Origin: Agelaius tricolor
Lineage: Eukaryota; Chordata; Aves; Passeriformes; Icteridae
DNA length: 64,000 nt
Assembly (NCBI GenBank): GCA_023055355.1
Contig: JALJCS010000001.1
Span: forward strand, 22,259,881-22,323,880
Direction of reading: 5' to 3'
Of the stretch, positions 1-11,340 are shown piece by piece (position 1 is the first letter of the stretch; the number at the start of each line of letters is the position of its first letter). The notes below the pieces were generated by a model. The model worked only from the letters and a program-made list of their open reading frames with translations, searched no databases and was not told the origin of the DNA. Made by a program: the position numbers and the translations under genes.

Positions 1-1649
1 GTTCATGGTGCTATACCCAGCAGCACTGTACAATAAAATTATATTTTGTACATTTACCAGTATATAAAATTAATGCAGCTGTGTAATTCCTATTATACTT
101 CCTTATGTAATTCATATCATTTCTATGTTTAAATCTGTTTAAATCAATAGAAATTTAATTTTATTTAAATGCTTACTGATCACCAGTAAAACCTTTGCTT
201 TCTTTTTTTTTTTCTCTTTTAACCTGAATTGTTTGTTTTATAGAGCTAATACAGAGCTGTACTCACGCAGTTTCACGGTTCGAGAAACTGTCAGTCAGAC
301 CTACTTTTAAACCCCTTTCACTGACCTTTGAGACAACTTCCTTGGATGCTTCTGACCAAAATACAGATTATGGAAGTTTTGCAGTGTACCACTCTGCTGC
401 ATAACTTAGAACAGGAGTAAATGATCTTTAGCATTGCCACTCTGTGGTACCTGACCAGATAGGTACCTCTGCCATGGGAATAAAGGTGAAAACACATCAA
501 CTAAAACCAAAGGGAATGTGGCTGTGAAGACCACAGCCCATCTAATATATGGCAAATCAACCATACATCTGAGCCCAAGGAAAAGAACAGAGAAAAACTT
601 TGAACCCCTCTGTAAATTACATTAATACTTAAAAGATTAATTTTCAGAGGAATACTACTTTGAGGATGTGTATTGGCAGTTATACCACTACAAGAGCATT
701 CATTTAATGGATCCCACCCTGGAGCATTTGAACCATCATTGCTTATCTTCTGACCAAGCAGGATCATAACAATTCCCTTAAACCTTTTCCCTGGGGCTGC
801 CTAATTGGCCTTTATTTAAATTTTCCTGGCTACAGCCTTACAATCATAGTTTCCAGCCTCTGTCTTGTATCCTCTAGCTTTTCATTTTTTCACTGGTTTT
901 TTCTCTTTTTCAAAACTGATGTTAATTTGATTCAAAAATTGACAAACCTAAGCAAGAATGCAGATCACATTTTTCCAAATGCAAGAAAAGAGCCTCACTC
1001 ACAATTATTCCAAATTACACTGTTAAATAGGTATTCCAAAAACCATACCCATCCCGATGCAAACAGAAAAAAAGAAATGAATGTTGGAGAAAGTCTCATA
1101 TTTCCAAAAAAAATGCACGCTTTAATTTTTAATAAAATTAGGAAAAGCCTAATTTCAGAATTGCATTATTATTTTCTCTAATATGTCAATATTTACAGCA
1201 CATATACATACAAGTACAGAATTATACTTGGTGGGTTTTGCACTTCACTGTAAAAAGATTGAGCCAGTTGTTCCTGGAATAGAATCTTCTCTCCAGTTTA
1301 GGTGCCTTAAAACTATTTGACACTAAAACAGGTAAGCTCTTTGCTAATTCTTTTTCAGGAAGTTGTTTATACAGAGTAGTATAAGTGCTGTGTATGTCAC
1401 AGAAAAAAATCTTAAAACAAAAAGATATGACCAAAGGAAATGTTTATTTCTGCAAATAATTTTGAAAGAAAAATACATACTCTGCAAATGAGGTTTGATA
1501 AACTGCATAAACAGTAGGCAAACATCAATGTTATTATTTTCACCTCTTCCATTCTGACTGAATCTCTATTATCTCCCATTTTGAATCCAAAAGCCATGAT
1601 TAAACTGCAGCACATCTTACAGCACAACACAGCAATATTTTCCAGTACA
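1..1649. other. Unique AT-rich sequence, no gene seen
   Basis: I see no repeat family that I recognise and no coding-like frame. The short ORFs here are rich in Ser, Cys, Phe and Leu, as expected of translated noncoding AT-rich DNA. Small T-runs (around 202-213) and A-runs are the only low-complexity content. Confidence 0.6.
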
Positions 1650-2112
1650 GAGAAACCACTTCAGCTCTTAAGTTGTTCCAACAGTTAATGATCCTCATGA
1701 TAGAAATGTGCCTTATATCTAGTCTGAATAAGTCAAGCCTCACCTTCCAACCCTGGACTCTTTTACAATTTCTTGCTCCCATCAGTACGTGTATTTTTTT
1801 TCCTTCTGTAGATATATTAATCTCTGTATAACCTTCTCTTTGATGAATAAAATTAATTAAATTCCTTTGCTCCCTCGTTCCAAACCAAGTTTCCTTTCAG
1901 GTAATTCTTTCTGCCACTCTTCCCTGGACTCTAAGCTTTTTAACTTCCTTGTAAAGTGTGGCCCTTGGAGCAGACACGGTAGCAGCTGCTTGTCCTCAAA
2001 GTTTTTTTTTCCTCTCTCCAAGTCAAAGGATTTGTCCTTCTGGCCACATTCAGCTGTAATCCAGAATTTCTCTGCTGGAGCCTCAGCAGATTCCCAGTAT
2101 CACATAAAGTGA
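1650..2112 (-). mobile_element. Old CR1/L3-like LINE fragment (3' half of ORF2 region)
   Basis: Read on the minus strand, this stretch follows the C-terminal reverse-transcriptase region of the ancient amniote CR1 lineage known from turtles and crocodiles. On the plus strand the reversed consensus appears as blocks in the right order: a 'guttural' start near ttccaacagttaatgatcct, then ttatatctagtctgaataag, then aaccttctctttgatgaa, then a cysteine-free stretch ending near ccacattcagctgtaatcc. Many substitutions and small gaps leave no usable frame, so it is a long-dead fragment. The boundaries are approximate because the ends fade into unique sequence. The family assignment comes from remembered consensus shape and was not searched. 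Confidence 0.65.
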
Positions 2113-4609
2113 TTTGGCTGCTAGAAGAGCCAGGTGAAAGGAAACAGAAAGAAAAGTTGTTAAGAAAGGCACGTCTGTGCACTTGGTTTGTTTCCACTGC
2201 TGCCCTGAATTCAGCCCTACACAGGTGCAGCTCATAAGCAGCTTTCTGCAGCTTTGAGGCTTATTTCATTTGTATTGTTAATGCTGCACTGGGAGAAGCC
2301 TCAGCAGACCTGCAAGCACCAAAATCTGAGCACATGCAGCATCTCCTTAGGCAGGCCTTCCCTCTCACTTATTCCCTTGGATTAGGAGCATAAAAAAACA
2401 TATGATCAAAATCTGCAGGGAAACATTTGATATAGACAACGTGCAGCTCTTGTAACGGGAGCACTAAGTTTAGGGAAACCTGTTATCTGGCACAAATTCT
2501 AGAGCAGAGGGCTTATTTCAGCTAGTTGCAGCACAAAAGCTTTAAAGAACATTAAGGAGGAAATTGACACAAAAAATGGTTCCCTCTGCAACATTACCTG
2601 CACTCAGATGGGCTAATACCCTCTGTGGTTTTGCAAGGCATTAGTGAAAAAGAAATAATAATTTAAAAAAAAAATCCAACAGCAAGTAAAGAGCCTTCAG
2701 GGTCTGAGCCAGAAATTCATACTAAAACAGCATTAGTAGTGACTGTAAGCCTCTCTAAGAAGGTTTCAGAAAACAGAAAAGTAGTCAAGATACTTACAAT
2801 TTTAATTAATTGTTTGTCTTTTCTCAGAAATAACTTGCAGGGATGAATCCAAGCTCTGCAAAAGCTGGTGTCAAAGGTCTTGCTGACTGCTCTGTGTGTT
2901 GTCCCCACAGACTCCCTGGCAGAACCAAACCAAAACCTTTGTGCAGTGTAACACAGCCTTTTGGAGGGGTTTTAAATGTCTATATGCCTCACAAACCACT
3001 TGCGTGTCTTAAAAGAATCAGCGAGTCTTTTTTACATAAGTGTTCTCGTATGCTGTATACTATCAAGTATCTTGAATTACATTCCCTAAAATCATTATAC
3101 TGCCATAAAAAGCTTCTACACTCAATATATTTGATGCTAAAGTAATGTATTTAATGCAAGTTCTATTTAGAAGATAAATTCTCAGGCATTATGAGGCATC
3201 TATTGAACAAGTGTAACTTATTGGCCTGAAATATTTCAGGTCACACAGAGTGCTTATAAAGGAGTGGGGTCTCCCTTACTCTATATAAAAGATGGTGGCA
3301 GGCTGTGATGGAGTGTGTTTGGATTGTTAGGGAAGGCAGGCTCTAGGTAAGCAATAAATTGCTGTATATACTGCCTTAGGAGCAGGTTAGAAATTTCCCT
3401 CGTTCATTGGCACTGACAACCCCCCCAAAGGACAACACTTCCGAAAGCACAAAGTTTAACACAGTAATAAAAACACATCTTAAAAGCCCAAACCCCTGTG
3501 TTCCAGTGCTTAGAAAAGGTGGCAGCTTGACAGACCTGGAGACTGACAGCAGCAGTGTCAGCTTTCCTCACACTTGTCTGCCAAAGCACCTCAACCTTGA
3601 CCTGAGGAGAAAACCACGAAGGGTTTGAGTGGGATTTCATGCCCATTCTCTCTGGCATCTCTGCTGAGATTGCCAACAAGGGGGCCAATTAGTGCCTGCT
3701 TCAGAGGATGGTTTTTTTGACTGTGTGGAAATGACACCTGTCCAGTGAAACTGGGCAGAGACCCTCCAATTCCCAGGAGCCAGCCACTGTGCAGCCACTG
3801 CAAGGGTTACTGCTCCTGCCTACTCCCCTTGCAGCAGGCAGGCAGCAGCTCCATGTTGTTGGCCAAGTGGGAACAAATGCATTTTCCTTTCCCAACAAGT
3901 AGTCCTTTCTGATTTAAAATAGTAGCCTCTTGGTAACGAGGCTTAAATGAGGCTTTTTTAATTTTAAAAACTGATTCTTACTATTCAATATTCTGGAGCC
4001 TGCATGAAGATCAAAAGGCCACTTTTGCTGTGCAACCAAATAAAATCCTATCAAGAACTTGCACCAGGGCAGAAGGAGAGGAAGAAATATGGCTTCAGCC
4101 TGTTTTATTAAGCAGAGGCAAAATGTAATGTTCCTGCTGGGCTCTTTGCCTCCTCACAAGACCTAACTGGCAAATTTCTTATGTGCTTCATTGGTCTTCA
4201 GCACAACAGCAGCTACCTGATCTGTTAGTAAAAGAGAGAGGGTTACAGGAAGGCTCCCCCCTCACCAGGAGATGGACCAGCTTGAGCAAGCTGGTACAAA
4301 ACATGGGATTGATCATAAAACCATCAACTGATCTTCATGGCCAAGAAGGGAATAGCTGCCACTGGAATATGGATAGACATCAGTCTCTTTAATTTAGCTA
4401 CCATAAAAGTCATTCGCACTTTAATTAATGACCCAGCAGTGCAGTTTTAATAGCAGCCCATTTGCAGGGTAAACTTGGAATTATTACTTAATGGAATGGG
4501 AAACTTCATTACAGATTAAAATAACTTTATCAATATTATCTTTCATAAATTCCAGTCCATTCAGCTTCACTTTATCAGACAAAAAATGTAAAAGTCATTC
4601 TCTTTGAAA
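2113..4609. other. Unique sequence, no gene supported
   Basis: I see no repeat that I can name. A TATA-like string (TATATAAAAG, 3282-3291) is followed about 55 bp later by a fair splice donor (CTCTAG/gtaagc near 3346). This could be chance and is treated as a finding. The small ORFs on both strands lack coding-like composition. Confidence 0.5.
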
Positions 4610-4763
4610 TCAGACATCACCCTCCAGTTCATCTGTCACCAAGTCAAGTTTGCTAACCTCTCTGAGGATGTCATCTGACTGGAGTTTTCTGTCATTCTTT
4701 GTCATTCCAGGTGCACTTCTTGACAATTTTTTTAGATCCCTGTCCAGAGTCTCCTCCAGGAAC
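4610..4763 (-). CDS. Candidate terminal coding exon, unidentified protein (partial)
   Basis: On the minus strand a splice-acceptor-like site (tggtccttctag, intron side at 4764 and above) opens a frame of 50 residues that ends in TGA at 4610-4612. The first base, at 4763, would complete a codon begun in the previous exon. The peptide starts FLEETLDRDLKK and ends with LREVSKLDLVTDELEGDV. It is rich in Lys, Asp, Glu and Leu, has no Cys, Trp or His, and looks like an amphipathic acidic helix. I do not recognise the protein. A minus-strand AATAAA lies about 500 bp downstream (near 4105-4110) and could serve as a polyadenylation signal. Caution: this strand is purine-rich here, which by itself yields charged residues and few stops. 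No upstream exon with matching phase was found with certainty. Confidence 0.3.
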
Positions 4764-7700
4764 CTAGAAGGACCATGAAGATTGCATTAAGGACTTGATT
4801 AAACAACAGACAACATGCCTATCCAGCACACTAACCTCATTTGGAATCTCTCACAGAAAATGATTGACAGCTGATGCCCTAAGCAAAACTGCTGTTTATT
4901 AAGTCCTTTTCAGTCCAGCTACATTAGTCTCTCCTCATAGCAGAAGTCAGTACACTGCTATCAAAACCAAGTCTGTGACTGATAATACTGAATTCTTCAT
5001 TACCCCAAGTGTTGCTGCAAGTAATACCATGAGCTTGGACACCACCGTTCAATAAAGGCTTATTATTATAAATATTCAGCCTATGTCCTGACGAGAACAA
5101 ACAGCTTTGCTGCCAAGGTGAAAGGGGTGAATTGCAAATAGGTCTAGGTTATGATAGACACAGTGCCCTCTTTTTGTGAAGTGACCTTGTAGCCTGGCAC
5201 CAAACACAAACTCAGTGGAATAAACTGGATCCTGCATATTCAGACAAAACTGGTTGGGTATTAGCAGTGTTTAGAAAAACTCAGTCATGGAAGGAAGAAC
5301 TTCCTTCAAATGATGCATAGAAGGCTTCTTCTGTTGTTTTAGTCTGCTATTTCTAATACCCTTATTAAGGTTCAAATCTTAGCAAACGTTTGGGAACTTT
5401 TTTTTATATAGTTTCTTGAATTAGATAAGGCACCACAGGGAAGTAGTGTCTGGCATTACAGCCCAACTTAAAAGAACAGAGACTTGTCCTGGCCTCCTCT
5501 CCTAAATTCACTTTCTCTCTACTCTGGAGGTGGCTGCATGCAGTACTGGCTGTTCAGAGCTGGCTGTGCACCAGAATCTCTCAGCAAGATAGCTACTAAT
5601 CTCTCCCTGGGAAGAGCACCTGGATTGCTCTGCCCAAAATCAAAACACACCCTTCTGGCTCCTTTGTCTACTCTGTATTCAGCCTAGTTAACCAACAGCT
5701 TCTAATGACTAAAATAATAAAAGTAAGACATTACTTCCCAGAAGTATGAATACATTGATTCATATGTGCTGGGCAGTTGCCCTGGCAGCTTTGTTGTAAG
5801 AGGAAAAAGGAATGATGAAAAAGACTTTCATTTGACTGAGATCCTTACTGCACTTGTGTGCTGTGGGAGTTAAATTAATCAAGAACATCACTGGATCTGC
5901 TGATGTGTTGTTCCCTGAAAATTTGGGGCCGATAAGGGTGTTTGATCTTCTAAGGTGGGCTAGAGCAATGGTCCAGAGTTACAAAATGTGCTCAAATCCT
6001 GCAGAAACTCACAGAAAGCAGCAGACAAGGGACTCCAGGAACACACACACCATTATAGAATCCCTTTCAGATTATGACCTGTACATTTATTACCTCTGAA
6101 GGGAACTCATTTTCACCTGTCCCAGCCATATAAAAGAGTCCTTTTTACCTCAGCAAAATCTCACAACTACATGAAACATGTAATATCCCAAGAAAGTACA
6201 AGCACTATTATGCACCAAGAGTTCAGTGGGGACCTCAAGGCAACCCTGAAACACCATGGTGAAACAGGGAACTGAAGCAAGCTACCAGTGGTGTAGCTTT
6301 GCAGAGATTTAGGGAATAGGTCATACAGAGCTGAAACACTGATGGTCAATGGAGAGCAAAATTAATAGGGCAGTTCAGAGCCATAAGAGAAGATGAACTA
6401 CTTCTTTGACTTGCTAAGAAACAATTATAAATGCCAGCCCATCCCTCATTCATTCATTAAAAGGAGAGAAAAATTCATTTCCTGGAGAAAAAAGTCACTT
6501 ATTTTTTAGTGAAAGATAAACTGTTGCTTATGAGTGCAATGAATATCTAGATTGGAAGGAATCAATCCTACTCTAGCAAGAAAGTCCTCCTGATAGCAAA
6601 CATATGTCCAAGAAAAATATTTAAACTGAAATCTTAGAGAATTTTTCTGAAAAACCTAAGCACTTTTATGCTTAAGATATGTTCCTAGGGTCTCTCAGTT
6701 ATCCTTTAAGTCTCTAGAATATTTTCTCTTCTACCTCATCAATGATTCTCCCCTCACAACAGCCACAACACAAGCCATTCATGCAGTTCAAGACACTTAA
6801 GACAGCTCCCATCATCAGCTTTCCCTCTGAATTAGTGCCAGTTAATGTGCATGCATGTTTGAAAACAGGAGTTATATTCAGCAGCAACTTCTGGAGAGTG
6901 ACTCAGAAAAAAATTTTTGTTGGTCCATCAGGATGGTTTTGTCATGTTTAATGTCTTTCTTAACTCAGTCTTGAATCTTTCCAAGCAACAGTTCTGTGCA
7001 TAAATAACCATTGTCACTGGTACATGCTTAACACATCCATGGCACAACAAACAGAGCAAGTCAGCAAGAACTGCACTTGCTGTCACCTTCAGCAGGGATG
7101 GTGTAGTGGATCCTGCCCTGGGACATGGGCCTGGCACCTTTATCCTGGGATTATCCACTCTGTGGCTGACAATAATAACCTCAGAGCAGAAAAGTCAGCT
7201 CTAGAACTGCTGCATTTTACAGGCCTATATATGAAAGAAAATGGAGCCAATGTGAATTTGCTGTAGTATTCTGGATGGCTAATAGTATGAATCCAAGAGC
7301 TGCTGGGACATCCCCTCTGGAGCCAGCAGTTATAGGAGAAGGAGGCACAGGGGAGGGCAACTGGTTAGGCACCAACACTTAAAGCATACCAGTTTAATCT
7401 GAAGCCATAAGTGAGTCAACACCTCAATTAAAGTGACATGTCTCACTAAAGATTGCACATCTTTCCCCCAAAGAGATCTCTAGGGAGAAGGTGAAGGTAA
7501 AACACAGAGAACACAGGCATTTGAAGTAATAGGCTCACAGTCCTTACTCAGGCAAGCCATATCCTGAAATACAGAATGCCACCTGGGTGAGGACAACATG
7601 CATAAGTAAGAGAGCTGAAGTTATTTAATGCCCTGTACTCATTCTGATAAACAGGTAAACACTCAGGCTGTTCACATGACTACATAGCATTGCCCAAGGC

Positions 7701-9687
7701 CTCATGTCAGTTTTGCAGTCAATAAAACAGGGACACTATTTCACAGAGATGCAGCTGGGAATCCCTTAATGATATCTGGTGAAGGTTTTGGGAGGCTAAA
7801 ATTCTATGTGCCTTTCAACTGAAAAGTATTATTTAATATGACACAATTACCAAGCAGCAAAAAACACAGGACATCACGAAATTACCAAAGCTGTTTCTGT
7901 GTAGAGGCAATGCAAGCAATTGTCTGTGGCAACAAACTACCAGGGTCAGCAAAACAGGCAAACAAGGACTTCGCTACAAAAATGGTCCAGAAAGCCAGAC
8001 CAGCTTTTTCTGTCTCCAAGAGAACTATCTCAGGGCTCAGGGCATTTTCCACTGCTGAGGAAAGGAAGAAGGTTCTCCCCTCAGGAACACTGACCACTTC
8101 TCCCAAGCCTATTGTGAATCACTGGAATCAACCCTGCACGGCCATTTCTCATGCCTCATTCCCTCTGGGGGCAGAGGTGGCCTCTCCTGGCTGTCATTGT
8201 GGGTATTCATATTCAGTGGTGCCCACATTGCTGAGAATCCTTGAATCAAAATTGCATGCAATAATTTCCTATGTCAACAAAGTTATTCGCATGACCCAAC
8301 CATTGCAGTAAATACTTTGATTCACATGACAAAAACCTACTACTTGGACCAAGCATTATAGGATCAAGTTTCCAGATAATTCATGATGGCCCAAGCTGTG
8401 TTTATGCAGTATCAGAAATAGGCATGTGAAGAGTTTGCAGTTTAGGGCCTCCATCCAGCAATCCATGCTGGCAGACCTGTAAAGGAGTTTGGACGTAGTA
8501 CAATGAATGATAACAGTAAACAATGGGAGAGAAGAGAGTGAGGGTCATAACTGCAAGACCATCTGGTTGTTTCCATTTGCTGTGTACACATCTTGCTAGT
8601 CCTGCCGCTAGAAAGGCAGAGAGGGTTGTTGGAATATCGAGTTACTGATGAATAGTTGCATTTATACCTCATATACCATTATATATTTTTATATCACTAG
8701 TTGTGGCAGCATTTTGAATACTGGTTTCTGGAAAGGCCAAAGCATGAATGTTTTTGAATGGAAATATATCAATATGCAAAATAATTTGGAACATGTGACA
8801 GTTTTCTTATAAGAAATTTTAAGCATTATTTAATGGGTGAGTGTTTTTCCCTTTCCTGTAGGATTGTCTGTAGTTCTTAATTCCCTTGCTGGGATCATCA
8901 GTATTTGTATGATCAAGCCCATAACCAGCATTCTGGGTACAAGGACAAAAGAATCAATTACAATAAAATGAGTAATGCTGTATGCTTTTTGGTAGGACAC
9001 ATGAAGGAAACTCAATGATTTGTAATTAGTCAATATGGATCAATATTTGATTTCTCCTTAACGAATCTCCACTAAGCTTCCAAACCAATGAAAAGAACAC
9101 AGATTAGGCAGATGTATCTTGCTCTGCACTCTACCTGCAACCAGATGTGGGCTTTACTAAACCACATGTGGGAGTGAAAACAGAGCCAAGGGCCCTTCTC
9201 AGAGAATCACCTGTGACTTGACCATATGGTTTCAACCTTGGAGTCAGGTAGCAAGGGCATTCCAGCCTTTTGCAATCTGCGAGCTGACCGAGCGGGAGAC
9301 AAGCTCAGAGATCCTGTGAACTATCCAGGAGGGGCAGAACCAGGACTGGAAGTAGAAAATGGCACCTCTTTCTGCTGAAGAGAGATCTGGGCATCTCCTC
9401 ACTTAAATTAGCATTATTTGAAAGGTCAAGAGTGTAAAATTGCAGGAAATAAGATATTCAAGGCTGAATTTTGTTTGAGCATCCTCCATCTGAATTCTGA
9501 AAAAGTTAACTAGCTTAGGTACCCAGAAAACTTTTTTTAAACCATAAAAATTAAAGTGAGAGGAAACTTGACTTGGTCAGGAGATAAATCCTACTATCCA
9601 TACCACTATTTTACCAGACAGGAGGATGAAAAACAGACTGCCAGGGAGCTCAAAAAGCTTTATTTCCTGACGTTCATTTTTCATCAC
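4764..9687. other. Unique sequence with short decoy ORFs
   Basis: I see no recognised repeat. The longest ORF (157 codons, plus strand, 7838-8311) has a composition typical of noncoding DNA. A minus-strand splice-flanked frame at 7390-7479 is discussed among the rejected items. Nothing else is supported. Confidence 0.5.
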
Positions 9688-9870
9688 CAATCCTGAGCAG
9701 ACCCCAAAACTCAGACTAATTAAAGACAAATAATTAAGCACATTCAGACTGTGAAGGTTGGCAGACTCTCACTGTATTGTGAGACCACCTTGGCATTTAA
9801 ATGGTTAGGGACTATATCCCACAACATCATGCTCATCTCATTGTGGTAGAGAGCTCTTGAGAATGTTATT
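9688..9870 (+). repeat. Copy 1 of a diverged duplicated segment
   Basis: This segment is related to 11174-11340 in the same orientation. Shared landmarks in the same order are caatcctg, ccaaaactca, actaattaa, aaataat, acattca, gttggca, caccttggca, tctcattgtg, gagagctcttgag and atgttatt. It is about 183 bp, against 167 bp for the other copy, and the difference is spread over small indels. The segment carries TAAT/ATTA cores. It may be a local duplication of a functional noncoding element or two relics of an unnamed old repeat family. Confidence 0.8.
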
Positions 9871-10275
9871 AGCTGGGTGTTCGCCTTGCCGTTTTTCCAC
9901 ATGAGGCAGATGGGTAATTACGAAGCTAATAGTCTGATTGAGAGAAATCAGATGCAGTGGTTTGCCCAATTAGATGATACATTAGCTTCCTTCTTTGTAA
10001 GCAGCTAATGTGTGAAGCAAAGTGGTATTTTTGAGGGTCAGAATCCTTAAACAAGTGCCGAGTTGCAGATTATTGTGTCTCTCTTTTTTTTTCTAATGGA
10101 GGAAAAGTGCTAAGTCTTCATTACTAAAAGCATAGAAAATGCAAATCAGGCTCTGAAACAAAAGAGTGAAGGGACAGGCGAGAATATTTGGTGTCCAATG
10201 TGTCAACCTACAACATCAATTACATTGAAATGCAATGCATGGGAGCCTAATCAAGGATAGTGTAATTGTAATAAT
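9871..10275. promoter_or_regulatory. Candidate conserved noncoding block
   Basis: This AT-rich, non-repetitive block directly follows copy 1 of the duplicated segment. It contains clustered homeodomain-type cores (taattac, ctaatag, caattag, cattagc, ctaatg) and one POU octamer ATGCAAAT at 10139-10146. There is no coding frame. Assignment as a regulatory element is inference from motif density and neighbourhood only; conservation was not tested. Confidence 0.25.
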
Positions 10276-11173
10276 TGCATGCTTTTGTTGGAGAGCTGCT
10301 GCCATTGTTATTGTCAACCATTTGTTTTTCTCTATTGTTTAAGGGGAGAGTATTTAAAATATATATATGTGTGTGCATATGTAACTGTGTATAATTGTCT
10401 GAAGAACATTATAGGTAGAAGGTTCTGCCACTACACACAGAATGTGTTGAGTCTTATTCCTGTTCTTTGGATGTTAGAAGCCCAAGAGCCTGAACTCGGT
10501 TTAGGCAGGTAATGCTGAAAACTGAGAAATGGACATTGACCTACAATCTATGCTGAACAAGGAGTTACTTTGCCTTTTGCTGACACATCTCCTGATCCAG
10601 GGAGGTGAGTTACTCCCAGTGACTGGCAAGTCATGAAGTGAGTCAGTGCTAAATCAGCCAAACAATCCCTGAGATACCTTTGCTCTGCCTTCCTTAAAGA
10701 GGTCAAAATAAATATTTTGTCCTGTTATATTTCCTACAGATCTGCAATCTCTTTCTGCCATTTAAAAGGATTTTTAAATACCCACAATCTTGACAACAAC
10801 ATTCAAGATAAATGAACATAAAAGAGAGCACTGCGTGGGAAAAAATGACTACATGAATTTACTCAAGATCTTGTTAAGGGGGAAAAATGTAGGAGCCTCC
10901 TGTAAGTAAAACAGCGATATTTTTCTGTATCATGAAGTTAGGCAGGAAATTCTTCTTATAGCAAAGTGCTCAACATTCAGATCAAATGAGAGGTTTATTT
11001 TCTCGCATCACTTGGGCTTGCCAATAGGTTGAAACGGAGGCACAATAGAAACAGGCTAAAACATTTAACATAGCTGTTAAATCTCATTCTCCACAGCTAA
11101 AAAAGAACAATGCTGTAGCGTCTTTACTGAGAATACACTCTCCTGCCATAGGAGGCTTTTCATGTATCTCTAA

Positions 11174-11340
11174 CAATCCTGTACATACTCCAAAACTCAC
11201 ACTAATTAAAAGCAAATAATCAAATACATTCAATTTGAAAAGTTGGCAAACTCGCTTGTATTATTGTGTTAGCACCTTGGCACCAAAATGATCACATCGT
11301 GCTAATCTCATTGTGCAGGAGAGCTCTTGAGCATGTTATT
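11174..11340 (+). repeat. Copy 2 of a diverged duplicated segment
   Basis: This is the partner of 9688-9870. The match begins at caatcctg and ends at atgttatt in both copies, with no clear similarity in the flank that follows (a C-rich stretch here, AT-rich after copy 1). The sharp common 3' end and the shared orientation support a common origin over chance similarity. Confidence 0.8.

Noticed and set aside
4999..5112. Minus-strand splice-flanked frame just upstream of the candidate terminal exon
   Set aside because: After checking the bases at the donor, it exits in phase 1 while the terminal exon needs phase 2.
7838..8311. 157-codon plus-strand ORF
   Set aside because: No coding-like composition, no splice or promoter support and no recognisable domain.
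8590..8620. Very strong minus-strand acceptor with a long coding-like frame (8440-8607)
   Set aside because: No acceptable donor exists anywhere in the open frame. Only GTC or GTT contexts follow.
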